A stretch of 64,000 nucleotides of DNA from Streptomyces sp. CB02058 (GTDB lineage Bacteria > Actinomycetota > Actinomycetes > Streptomycetales > Streptomycetaceae), in NCBI RefSeq assembly GCF_001905505.1, contig NZ_LIPG01000002.1:372001-436000 (forward strand). Direction: 5' to 3'. The notes beneath the pieces are model-generated. The model did no database searches. It was not told the origin of the DNA and worked only from the letters and a program-made list of their open reading frames with translations. Position numbers and translations under genes: made by a program. Positions 51,304 to 59,106 of this stretch are shown piece after piece. The stretch's first letter is position 1. Every line of letters begins with the position of its first letter.

Positions 51304-51975
51304 TCAGGTCCGGCGGGCGAGGCCGGCCGCCGCCGGATGGCGGGGACCGAGGAGGACGACGAGCCCGGCCCTGCCGGGCACCGCCACGGGCACCTGGTGC
51401 CAGCCCGCGCGCCCGTAGAAGCGCAGCGTCGCCTCCGCCCGCAGGGAGGTCAGCAGCCAGCAACGCCCCTCGGGCGCGCACTCGGCGACCGCGGCGAGCA
51501 GGGCCGCGCCCAGGCCGGTGCCGCGCGCGGCGGGGGCGACGGCGAGCTCGTCGACCTCCAGGGCCCCGCAGAGCCACGCGCCGACCCGCCCGGGGCCGAG
51601 GGCACGCGCGACGTCCCCGTAGCTGCGGTCGGCGGGGAAGACGTCCGGCGTGATCCAGGCCGTGGCGAATCCGGCCACGGCGCCGGGGAGTTCGGCCGCG
51701 GCACCCGAGCCCGCGCCCGCGCCCGCGTCATCGTCCGCCGAGCCCGAGCCCGAGCCCGAGCCCACGTTCGCGCGTTCGCCCACCGCGCCCGTGCCGAGGC
51801 CGACCGCGGCGGTGAACCCCGGCCGTCCGGCGTCGGCGGCCAGCCGTTCGGCGTACCGCGCGGCTTCGGAGGGGTCCTCGCTCCAGGGCGGGGCCGAGAA
51901 CACGTCGGCGTACACCCGCCGGATGCCGTCGGCGTGCGCGAGCACGCCCGCTCCGTCCAGCCGCAGCACCCGCAT
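51304..51975 (-). CDS. GNAT-family N-acetyltransferase with low-complexity insert
   Basis: A 223-residue acetyltransferase. The acetyl-CoA motif is LEVDELAVAPAARGTGLGAALLAAVAECAPEG, followed by RAEATLRFYGRAGWHQVPV. An insert of about 35 residues (around 66-100: Gly-Ser dipeptides, then Ala/Asp/Gly) interrupts the fold after the first strands; on the DNA it appears as GAGCCC-type short repeats (51690-51770). The insert probably forms a disordered loop. The substrate is unknown. Its 3' end runs into the orphan rha promoter. Confidence 0.88.
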   Translation of the reverse strand: MRVLRLDGAGVLAHADGIRRVYADVFSAPPWSEDPSEAARYAERLAADAGRPGFTAAVGLGTGAVGERANVGSGSGSGSADDDAGAGAGSGAAAELPGAVAGFATAWITPDVFPADRSYGDVARALGPGRVGAWLCGALEVDELAVAPAARGTGLGAALLAAVAECAPEGRCWLLTSLRAEATLRFYGRAGWHQVPVAVPGRAGLVVLLGPRHPAAAGLARRT

Positions 51976-52069
51976 GACGCGCCCCCTGCCCTTGATCCCT
52001 ACGTCCGGGCGCGGTACGCGGCCCGGCCGGTGCGTCCGTGTCCCCGTACGCGGCCCGGGTCCCGCCCGC

Positions 52070-53209
52070 TCAGTGCATCCGGGTCACGTCCGCCGCGTCC
52101 GGCGGGAGCGGGCCGCGCCGCTGCCACTCCTGGGCCAGCTCGGTCGGGAAGCGGCGCCCGCTCCTGGCCAGCACCACGCCGTCCACGAGCTGGAGTTCGT
52201 CCCCGCCGCCGAAGCGCTCCTCGGCCGTGCCCAGTCTGCGCCAGCGGCCGGGACCGCCGCGCCCGGCGGCCGAACGCCACCGGGTGGTGCCGTATCTGCT
52301 GCGGTCCAGGACGTGCACGACCCCGTCGCTGATCCTGAGGTCCACATGGACCCGGCTCAGACCGTTGGTCCGGTCGGCAGGGATCAGCCCGTGGAGCGCG
52401 ATGCCGCCCGGTCCCGGCGCCCGGCCGACCGGCACCTTCGTGCCGTTCTCCAGGGTGAACCTGCCCTTCAGCTCCCCGTCCAGCAGCAGCTTCAGCTGCA
52501 CCGTCGCCGTGCGCGGCCCGTCGTCGACGAGGACGCCGCCGTGCATCTCGCAGGTCGGGGAGGAGCGGCGCACCCGGGGGAGCAGGGCGGCGGAGCCCTT
52601 CGTGGTGTCGTAGAGCGTGCAACGCCGGTCCTCGCAGCGCCAGTTCCTGCTCACCAGATCGAAGCGGGGCCGGCGCCGCGCATCGAGCAGCCCCTGCTTC
52701 TTGAGGGCGTCCTCCTCCAGCTTCATGGAGATCGCCGACGCGTGCGCGACGCCCATGTCGACGGGGATGAGCCGCACCGTGCCGGCCGGGCCGGGGACCG
52801 GTTCCAGGAAGTCGTCGGTGTTGCCCTGGAGCCAGGGGCGTTCACCGCGCGCTCCCCGGAAACGGTCGCCTGTGATGACGGGGATGCCGGTCAGCTCGCA
52901 GAGTTCCAGCAAGCGGTCGTCGGCGTCGGCGAGTTCCTCGACGAGCCCGCGCCGGACCCAGCTGCCGAGCTGCCGGATGTCGCCCAGGTCGCCGAACTCC
53001 CGGCGCCCGCCGTGCCGCAGGCTCCTGTCGGCCACCAGATACAGCTTGACGTCCGGGTCGCGCGCCAGTGACTTCGCGGCCTCCACGAGCAGGCGCAGCC
53101 GCTTGAGGGAGCGCGCACCTGGCTCACCGAGCCGCCGGTTGCGCACCACGTTGGACAGATCGACGAGGAAGCACGCCTCGTCGAAGTCCGTGGTCAGGTG
53201 GTTGTCCAT
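52070..53209 (-). CDS. NYN/PIN-like nuclease, zinc-ribbon-like and FHA domain fusion
   Basis: A 379-residue three-part protein. Residues 1 to about 170 look like a NYN/PIN-type RNase: CFLVDLSNVVRNRR, DVKLYLVADRSLRHGG, LVEELADADDRLLELCELTGIPVITGD, with Asp at the expected acidic positions. A central segment has C-x4-C (RCEDRRC) and C-x2-H (TCEMH), a possible zinc knuckle. The C-terminal third is an FHA domain (KVPVGRAPG, GLSRVHVDLRISDGVVHVLDRSRYGTT: GR, SRxH and the third-motif region), which binds phosphothreonine. The adjacent gene is a Ser/Thr kinase 27 bp away on the same strand (upstream), so phosphorylation-dependent RNA cleavage or recruitment is plausible. GGAGGGG precedes the ATG. Confidence 0.82.
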   Translation of the reverse strand: MDNHLTTDFDEACFLVDLSNVVRNRRLGEPGARSLKRLRLLVEAAKSLARDPDVKLYLVADRSLRHGGRREFGDLGDIRQLGSWVRRGLVEELADADDRLLELCELTGIPVITGDRFRGARGERPWLQGNTDDFLEPVPGPAGTVRLIPVDMGVAHASAISMKLEEDALKKQGLLDARRRPRFDLVSRNWRCEDRRCTLYDTTKGSAALLPRVRRSSPTCEMHGGVLVDDGPRTATVQLKLLLDGELKGRFTLENGTKVPVGRAPGPGGIALHGLIPADRTNGLSRVHVDLRISDGVVHVLDRSRYGTTRWRSAAGRGGPGRWRRLGTAEERFGGGDELQLVDGVVLARSGRRFPTELAQEWQRRGPLPPDAADVTRMH

Positions 53210-53236
53210 CGGATCGGCCCCTCCGCGCGGTGGACG

Positions 53237-54982
53237 CTACTCGTCGATCTTCCAGAGGGTCAGCTTCGTCACGAAGTCCGGCAGCTCGTTGGTCAGATCA
53301 CCCTTCACCGAGTTCGGGAGTACGTCGGTGACCTCCAGCATCGCGAGAGCGCCCTCGGCGGTCACCGTGCAGAGGACCGTGCCCTTGGCGATGATCTCTC
53401 CGGCCTTCAGGTCCTCCACGGGGATGCTCGACGGCAGGGTGTCCGTGTCGGCGCCGTCCCGGCACTGCTGCGGACTCGTGCCCGCGCTCCTGCCCATGGG
53501 GGTGAGGAACTGCAGATCGTCGTTGGACCAGTCCTGGTACGTCATCTCCAGGTCCTCCTTCTCGCCGATCCTGCCGTTCGGGAACAGCTTCGGCGCGTCG
53601 AGGTCCACATGGGTGCCGGTGCCGTAGGCGGGGGCGCGGATCGTCAGCGGCTTGTCCGCGAAGACCTCGGTGTACGTGGGCCCGGCCGGCGGGTCGGCGG
53701 ACCCGCTCCCGGCGTCCTCGGACGGGCCGTCCCCCTTCGCGGCGGCACTCGACCGGGTCGTGGCGCCCGGCCCGGCGGACGGGTCGTCGTCCTTGTCGTC
53801 GGGGCTCGCGATCGTCCAGGTCACGACGACGGCCAGCACGAGGGCGACCACCGCACCGGCCGCGAGCAGGAAGGGCGGCACACGCCTGGCGGGGGCGGCG
53901 GGCCCCGTGGGTGCGGGCGGGGCCGTGGCTCCCGGACGGGGCGCGGTGTCCGGCGGGGCCGGTGCCCAGGTGTCCGTCGCGGGAGGCGGGACCGCCGGGC
54001 CGGTCCCGGGAGGCACGGTGGCCCCCCAGCCGGACCCCGTGGTGCCCTGGGCCGGGGCGGGCGGCGGCTGCTGCGAGGCCGTCTCCCGGCGGGCGATCTC
54101 CGCGGTGAGAGCGGGCGGCAGCCAGTCCCCGAAGTCGCGCAGGGAACGGCCCGCGGCCCGCTCGCACATCTCGGCCAGTTCGGCCGGGGTGACGCGCTCC
54201 CGCGGATCGGCGGCGAGGCAGCGCTCCAGCACGGGGCGCAGCGCGTCCGGGTAGCCGTCCAGCCGGGGCGGGCGCTGGGAGGTGTTGGCTATCTGCGCGG
54301 CGATGGTGATGGCCCCGCCCGCTCCGTACGGGTGCCGCCCGGTGGCGGCGAGCGCGGCGATCAGACCGAGCGAGAACACGTCGGTGGCGGGGCCGACGGC
54401 GTCCCCGAGCGCGTGCTCCGGCGACATGAACTGCGGCGTGCCGATGATGCCGCCGGAGCGGGTGAGCTGGGTCGCGTCGGCCGCCCGGGCGATACCGAAG
54501 TCGATCACGCACGGACCCGCCGGCCCGAGCAGGATGTTGCCGGGCTTGAGATCCCGGTGCACGACTCCGGCCGCGTGGATCGCGGCCAGGGCCTGCGCGG
54601 TGCAGCCGACGAGCTGGAACACCGCGGGCAGCGGCAGCGGCCCGTACGCCTCCAGCGCGGTGTGCAGCGCCACCCCCGGCACATAGGCGGAGGCCAGCCA
54701 GGGGAGCGGTCCCGAGGTGTCGTGGTCGACCACGGGCACCAGGTGGTATCCCTGCACCCGGCGGGCCGCCTGCACCTCCTGTTCGAACCGGCGGCGGAAC
54801 TCGGGGTCGTCCCCGAACTCCTGCCGGATCAGCTTCAGCGCCACGGCCTGCCCGCCCCGCGTGTGCGACAGGTACACGGTGCCCATCCCGCCCTCACCGA
54901 TCCGCGCGAGGAGCCGGTAACCGGCGGTCTCGCGCGGATCCTGGGGCCCGAGGGGTCTGAATATGTCGCCGTCGGTGCTGAT
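53237..54982 (-). CDS. Receptor-type Ser/Thr protein kinase with no canonical start codon
   Basis: About 581 residues. The N-terminal kinase has the glycine loop GEGGMGTVYL, VALKLIRQEF (Lys), VVHRDLKPGNILL, VIDFGIAR (DFG) and GTPQFMSPEH. After a Pro-rich juxtamembrane region comes one helix (FLLAAGAVVALVLAVVVTW) and an extracytoplasmic domain of about 190 residues with Cys pairs. Between an in-frame stop (55019-55021) and the glycine loop there is no ATG, GTG or TTG; the first ATG (54886) falls inside the loop and would remove GEGG. An ATC at 54980-54982 lies 6 nt after GGGGAGG, so AUC initiation is the best guess. It is upstream of the FHA gene. Confidence 0.8.
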   Translation of the reverse strand: MSTDGDIFRPLGPQDPRETAGYRLLARIGEGGMGTVYLSHTRGGQAVALKLIRQEFGDDPEFRRRFEQEVQAARRVQGYHLVPVVDHDTSGPLPWLASAYVPGVALHTALEAYGPLPLPAVFQLVGCTAQALAAIHAAGVVHRDLKPGNILLGPAGPCVIDFGIARAADATQLTRSGGIIGTPQFMSPEHALGDAVGPATDVFSLGLIAALAATGRHPYGAGGAITIAAQIANTSQRPPRLDGYPDALRPVLERCLAADPRERVTPAELAEMCERAAGRSLRDFGDWLPPALTAEIARRETASQQPPPAPAQGTTGSGWGATVPPGTGPAVPPPATDTWAPAPPDTAPRPGATAPPAPTGPAAPARRVPPFLLAAGAVVALVLAVVVTWTIASPDDKDDDPSAGPGATTRSSAAAKGDGPSEDAGSGSADPPAGPTYTEVFADKPLTIRAPAYGTGTHVDLDAPKLFPNGRIGEKEDLEMTYQDWSNDDLQFLTPMGRSAGTSPQQCRDGADTDTLPSSIPVEDLKAGEIIAKGTVLCTVTAEGALAMLEVTDVLPNSVKGDLTNELPDFVTKLTLWKIDE

Positions 54983-54995
54983 GGAGAGCCTCCCC
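54980..54995 (-). promoter_or_regulatory. Ribosome site GGGGAGG followed by an ATC codon
   Basis: GGGGAGG (54989-54995), spacer CTCTCC, then ATC in the kinase frame. It is the only start-like arrangement between the in-frame stop and the kinase fold. Confidence 0.5.
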
Positions 54996-55080
54996 TGCTC
55001 GTCCCTGCCAAAAATGCCCTACCGGAGCCTACGACACCTAATGGCCTGTCAAATCACTTCTTGGGAAAGAGAGTTCGTAC

Positions 55081-56376
55081 TTACCGGCCGTTCCCGGAAG
55101 GCTCCGGCCGAGGCGGCAGCAGATGCGTCGTGAACCAGGCCGTGGCCAGCTCGGCGACCTGCTCCAGCGCGCCGGGCTCCTCGAACAGATGCGTGGCGCC
55201 GGGGACGATCTCCAGCTGGTTCGGGCACCGGAGCGCCGTCTGCGCCTGCCGGTTCAGATCGATCACCGTGGTGTCGTCGCCGCCCACGATCAGGAGGGTG
55301 GGCGCCCGCACCCCGGACAGGTCCGCCCCGGCCAGATCGGGGCGCCCGCCCCGGGAGACCACGGCGCCGACACCCGCGTCGGGCGCGGCGGCGGCCCGCA
55401 GCGCTGCGGCGGCCCCCGTACTCGCCCCGAAGGTGCCGGCCGGGACCGGCACCCGGTCCCTCACCCAGCGGGTGGTGTCCGCGAGCCGCCCGGCCAGCAG
55501 GTCGATGTCGAAGACGTTCGCCCGGTAGACCTCCTCCCCGGGGGTGAGCAGGTCGAAGAGCAGGGTGCCGAGCCCCGCCCGGTTCAGCGCCGCGGCGACC
55601 GAGCGGTTGCGCGGACTGTGCCGGCTGCTGCCCGAGCCATGGGCGAACACCACGACCGCCCCGGCGTCCTCGGGCATCACGAGATCCCCGGCGAGCGGGA
55701 CCCCGCCCGCGTCCACCTCGACGTCCTCGGCCGTGGCCCGGCCGCCGGGGACCCGGGCGAGCAGGCCGACGACCTCCTCGTCCGAGGTCTGGGAGAAGTC
55801 CCTGTACCACTCGCCCACGGCGGAGAAGAGGCTCGGCGTGGAGAGGCACACGACCTCGTCCACGTCCTCACGCAGCCTGGCGACGACATCCGGTGACGCG
55901 ACGGGCACCGCCAGTACGACATGGGCGGCGCCCTGCGCCTTCACCACCCGGCAGGCCGCCCGGGCGGTCGCCCCGGTGGCGATCCCGTCGTCCACCACGA
56001 TCACCGGGCGCCCCCGCAGCGGCAGCCGGGGCCTGCCCTTCCGGTACGCACCGGCCCGCCGCACGAGCTCGGCCTCCTCGGTGCGCTCGACGGCGGCCAG
56101 GTCCTTCTCCCGGACCCCGGCGTGCCGGACGATCTCGTCGCTGATGACGCGCACCCCGCCCTCACCGATGGCGCCGAACCCCAGCTCGGGGTGGTAGGGC
56201 ACACCGAGTTTGCGGACCACGATCACGTCGAGCGGGGCGCCGAGGGCCTGCGCCACCTCGTACGCCACCGGGACCCCGCCGCGCGGCAGCCCCAGGACCA
56301 CGGGATCGCGCCGCTCCAGGTGCCGCAGTGCCGCGGCGAGCCGCCGTCCGGCATCCGTGCGGTCGGTGAACAGCAC
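55081..56376 (-). CDS. Phosphoribosyltransferase - alpha/beta hydrolase fusion
   Basis: A 431-residue fusion. Residues 1 to about 215 form a type I PRTase: VVLGLPRGGVPVAYEVAQAL, DVIVVRKLGVPYHPELGFGAIGEGG, and the PRPP loop VIVVDDGIATGATARA. Residues about 225-420 are a dienelactone hydrolase-like domain: VVVFAHGSGSSRHSPRN, the elbow GTFGASTGAAAALRAA (nucleophile Ser), VRAPTLLIVGGDDTTV (acid) and PGATHLFEEPG (His). Both parts look active. The pairing is recurrent in actinobacteria, but the joint reaction is not known to me. It lies about 100 bp upstream of the kinase on the same strand. Confidence 0.9.
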   Translation of the reverse strand: MLFTDRTDAGRRLAAALRHLERRDPVVLGLPRGGVPVAYEVAQALGAPLDVIVVRKLGVPYHPELGFGAIGEGGVRVISDEIVRHAGVREKDLAAVERTEEAELVRRAGAYRKGRPRLPLRGRPVIVVDDGIATGATARAACRVVKAQGAAHVVLAVPVASPDVVARLREDVDEVVCLSTPSLFSAVGEWYRDFSQTSDEEVVGLLARVPGGRATAEDVEVDAGGVPLAGDLVMPEDAGAVVVFAHGSGSSRHSPRNRSVAAALNRAGLGTLLFDLLTPGEEVYRANVFDIDLLAGRLADTTRWVRDRVPVPAGTFGASTGAAAALRAAAAPDAGVGAVVSRGGRPDLAGADLSGVRAPTLLIVGGDDTTVIDLNRQAQTALRCPNQLEIVPGATHLFEEPGALEQVAELATAWFTTHLLPPRPEPSGNGR

Positions 56377-56490
56377 GGTGGTTCACCTCCAGAGAGGTAT
56401 CCGACGGGGGAAGCGGAACACACACGCGCACCCCCACCTTCGAAACAATCCCATTTGCGCCGGTTCGGCAAGTCGGGGACGGTCGGTTGT

Positions 56491-57291
56491 ATGGAGCGGA
56501 TCGGCGCGGTCCTGATCGACATCGACGGCGTACTCACGGTGTCCTGGGAGCCGCTGCCCGGAGCGGTGGAGGCGATGGAACGCCTGCGTGCCACCGGCGT
56601 CCCGCTGGCGCTGGTCACCAACACCACCTCGGTGACACGCGCCCGGATCGCGGAGCTGCTGGCCGGCCGGGGCTTCCCCGTGGAAACGGACGACATCCTC
56701 ACCGCTCCCGCCGTCACCGCCGCCCATCTGCGGAAGCACCACCCCGAGGCCCGCTGCCTGCTGATCGGCGCCGGTGACGTCAAGGCCGACCTGTCGGGCG
56801 TGACCCTCGTCGAACGGGAGGACGACGACGGCGCCGTGCCCGATGTCGTCGTCCTCGGCGGCGCGGGCGACGCCTTCACGTACGAGGCACTCAACCGCGC
56901 CTTCCGCCTGGTCCGGCGGGGAGCGGACCTGGTGGCCATGCACCGCAACCTGTACTGGCGCACGGCCGACGGACTCGACCTCGACACCGGGGCGTTCCTC
57001 CTCGGCCTGGAACGGGCGGCGGGCACCGAGGCCGTCATCACGGGCAAGCCGTCCGGGGCCTTCTTCGCCGCGGCCCTGGTCCGTCTGGAGGCAGCCCCGG
57101 GGCAGGCGCTGATGGTGGGCGACGACATCGAGTCGGACGTGCTGGGCGCCCAGCGCCACGGCATCACCGGGGTACTGGTCAGGACCGGCAAGTACACCCG
57201 GGAGACCCACGCGTCGGCCGACGGCACCCCGGACCACGTACTGGACTCGTTCGCGGACCTGCCGGAGCTGCTGGAGCGGCTCGGGGGCTGA
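56491..57291 (+). CDS. HAD-IIA subfamily phosphatase (NagD-like)
   Basis: A 266-residue haloacid dehalogenase-type hydrolase. Motif I is AVLIDIDGVLTVSW (nucleophile and acid Asp), motif II LVTNTTSVTRARI (Thr), motif III AVITGKPSGAFF (Lys), motif IV ALMVGDDIESDVLGAQRHGITGVLVRTGKY (Asp-Asp). The C2-type cap lies between. Such enzymes dephosphorylate sugar phosphates or nucleotides; it resembles the LHPP/PHLDB-like HDHD2 group (DIDGVL). The ATG at 56491 is used; no clear ribosome site. Confidence 0.92.
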   Translation: MERIGAVLIDIDGVLTVSWEPLPGAVEAMERLRATGVPLALVTNTTSVTRARIAELLAGRGFPVETDDILTAPAVTAAHLRKHHPEARCLLIGAGDVKADLSGVTLVEREDDDGAVPDVVVLGGAGDAFTYEALNRAFRLVRRGADLVAMHRNLYWRTADGLDLDTGAFLLGLERAAGTEAVITGKPSGAFFAAALVRLEAAPGQALMVGDDIESDVLGAQRHGITGVLVRTGKYTRETHASADGTPDHVLDSFADLPELLERLGG

Positions 57292-57332
57292 GGGAGTCTC
57301 CCGCGGAGGCGAGCGGCCCGCGCGGCGGTCCG

Positions 57333-57920
57333 TCAGTCCGATACGTCAGCTCCGCACCCATGGGCGAGGGTGCCGAGGCCGTGGTCGTACCCCTGCCCCA
57401 CAGCTCGCGGCCGCGACAGCGGCCCGCGACGGCAGAACTCGGCGAGCAGCATGGTGCGCTCCGTGGTCGCGGCGTCGAGAGTGGACTGTGCGAGGGGCGC
57501 CGCGCTGGTGCCCGGAGCGGCGGTGATCTGGATCGCGCCGATGTCGCCGACGGTGAGCGCGCCGTCGATGGCCGCCGCGACGACGACGCGACGCGTGGAG
57601 GGCGGGAGCGCGCCGAGACGGACATCGACCGTCTGCTCGGTGGGCCCGTCACCGAGTACGCGCACCGTGCCGGCCGGGTTCTCCGGAGCGCCGTAGAACA
57701 CGAAGTCCTCGTCGAAGGAGACCTGTTCGTCCTCGTCGACGACGAACGCGACGATATCGATCTCGCAGTCCGTCTGCTGCGCCCCAGGTGGCCGTGACGG
57801 TCCACGGCACCGCCACGGATCGATCCTGGGGCAGGTCCACGACGCCGCCCCGGGGCAGCACGTATCGGGACTGCCCGCGTGCGCTCCGGTCATTGTGCAG
57901 ATCGGTGCCCGGCGCCTCAT
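57333..57920 (-). pseudogene. TerD-family gene broken by a frameshift
   Basis: The C-terminal two thirds reads as a TerD (tellurium/stress, Ca-binding) domain: CEIDIVAFVVDEDEQVSFDEDFVFYGAPENP, VVVAAAIDGALTVGDIGAIQI, TTERTMLLAEFCRRGPL and AVGQGYDHGLGTLAHG. Upstream in this frame the product becomes Pro/Cys/Arg-rich nonsense, while the other frame reads VLPRGGVVDLPQDRSVAVPWTVTATWG, a natural N-terminus. The frames join at about 57770-57790; one extra base there explains it. The coding frame has no good start codon except GTG of VLPR. Either a pseudogene or a sequencing error. No other ter genes are nearby. Confidence 0.75.
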
Positions 57921-58054
57921 GTCACGAATGTGTCTTGAAGACGATCAAGAAGCAACTCGGGCAACCGCGCCGGCCGTCTGGGGAGGCAGAAAGCCACACG
58001 GGCGAACGATCGCCCAGCCCGTTCGCCCGCTCCCCCACGTAGAGGAAGACCAGC

Positions 58055-58489
58055 ATGCGCACTCGGAAGATCTCGGCACTGACCATGACCGCGGTGGCTC
58101 TCGGCCTGGCGCTCACGGCGTGCGGCAACGACGGCGGCGACACCCCCACCTCCGCCGCGAGCAGTTCGTCGGTGACGACCACGAACACCCCGCAGGCCGA
58201 CGCGGTGGAGGGCAAGTCGCCCGATACGCCCGCCGCGTCCGGTACGAAGTGCACGGATCAGGTCGACTACGCGGGTGACTCGCGGTCGAACGCCGAGATC
58301 AACTCGATCGGTGAGGACACGGGCACCTGCCCGCCGGTGCAGAAGGCCGGTGAGGCGTCGGGTACGCCGAAGGACCCGGACACCAAGTGCACGGACCAGA
58401 TCAACTACGCGAACGACTCCCGCTCGAACGCCGAGATCAACTCGATCGGTGAGGACACGGGCACCTGCCCGCCCGTGAAGCAGAAGTGA
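58055..58489 (+). CDS. Lipoprotein with a duplicated Cys-containing motif
   Basis: A 144-residue lipoprotein. The signal peptide ends in the lipobox LTACGN; a Thr/Ser spacer leads to two copies of a 28-residue motif (about 67-94 and 112-139): KCTDQ(V/I)(D/N)YA(G/N)DS, then RSNAEINSIGEDTGTCPPV. The last 19 residues are identical in both. Each copy has two Cys 22 residues apart, suggesting one disulphide per unit, and acidic/Asn clusters that could bind metal. The two copies also share near-identical DNA. I do not recognise the family. AGAGGAAG precedes the ATG. Confidence 0.85.
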   Translation: MRTRKISALTMTAVALGLALTACGNDGGDTPTSAASSSSVTTTNTPQADAVEGKSPDTPAASGTKCTDQVDYAGDSRSNAEINSIGEDTGTCPPVQKAGEASGTPKDPDTKCTDQINYANDSRSNAEINSIGEDTGTCPPVKQK

Positions 58490-58669
58490 GTCCCTGATCG
58501 TTCCGGGGAGTACGGGGTCCCGGGGGCGCCGGCAGCGAACGGATCACACCGCGAGCCGCCCCCCGGCACTCGGAAGCAGGACCGCGCCGGACCGCCCTCA
58601 CACCCAGTCGAGGCCGGCCCGGCGCTTACGCGCTCGCTACGCCGTCCTCGTTACGGTGCGGTGACCCGC

Positions 58670-58695
58670 AAAAAGGGCCCTCCCGAAGGAGGGCC
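58670..58695 (-). terminator. Rho-independent terminator of tRNA-Arg
   Basis: On the minus strand GGCCCTCC-TTCG-GGAGGGCC followed by CTTTTT: an 8-bp stem with a stable TTCG tetraloop and a T tract, 20 bp after the tRNA 3' end. Confidence 0.9.
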
Positions 58696-58714
58696 TCACG
58701 CTGCGCGAACTGCG

Positions 58715-58787
58715 CGCCCCCGGCAGGACTCGAACCTGCGGCCAAGCGCTTAGAAGGCGCCTGCTCTATCCACTGAGCTACGGGGGC
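58715..58787 (-). tRNA. tRNA-Arg (anticodon TCT)
   Basis: A 73-nt cloverleaf. Acceptor GCCCCCG pairs with CGGGGGC; D arm GCTC...GAGC; anticodon stem GGCGC/GCGCT around loop CTTCTAA (TCT, reads AGA/AGG); T arm with GGTTCGAGTCC. CCA is not encoded. AGA is a rare codon in such high-GC genomes. The tRNA 3' half is a usual integration site, but no integrase or duplicated end is seen nearby. Confidence 0.95.
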
Positions 58788-59106
58788 CGGGTGTCGGCCT
58801 GGTGCCCCGGAAGGCGCTCGTTCAAGCCATCCGTGACCGTGCCGGGACAAGGATAGGGCTCAGATCGCCTCGTCCCGGTTGCTTCACCTGCGTGGCACGA
58901 TGTGGAGGTTCGGTGAAGCGAACCGATAATCGCAGGTGGGTGCGATTCATGCATCGCTTTTCACGCCTCGCGCCCCGGGTGTTGTGCACTCGTTATACCT
59001 GCGCCCCACTCGTCCCCTCTGTCCCCCCGGGAGAGATCCGCCGCGCAGGGGGGCCTATACGCTTCAAAAAGGCGTCAAAATTGGGCATTCTTCACATGTG
59101 GTAACC
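58788..59106. other. 319-bp leader region before the GTPase pair
   Basis: No gene. A small hairpin GGTTCG-GTGAAG-CGAACC lies near 58907-58924, and the stretch 59050-59106 is relatively AT-rich (GCGTCAAAATTGGGCATTC), as expected for a promoter region. I cannot fix the boxes. Confidence 0.45.

Noticed and set aside
51690..51770. A CRISPR-like array in the acetyltransferase gene
   Set aside because: The repetition is short GAGCCC/GCGCCC tandem sequence encoding Gly-Ser and Ala-Gly runs, with no spacer-repeat structure.
58715..58787. Integration of a mobile element at tRNA-Arg
   Set aside because: No integrase, excisionase-integrase pair or duplicated tRNA 3' end lies in the flanking 5 kb; the small HTH gene at 27429 is far away.
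58626..58850. A short minus-strand open frame across the tRNA
   Set aside because: It is a translation of the tRNA gene itself, a common false protein (PVAQWIEQ...GSSPAGG).
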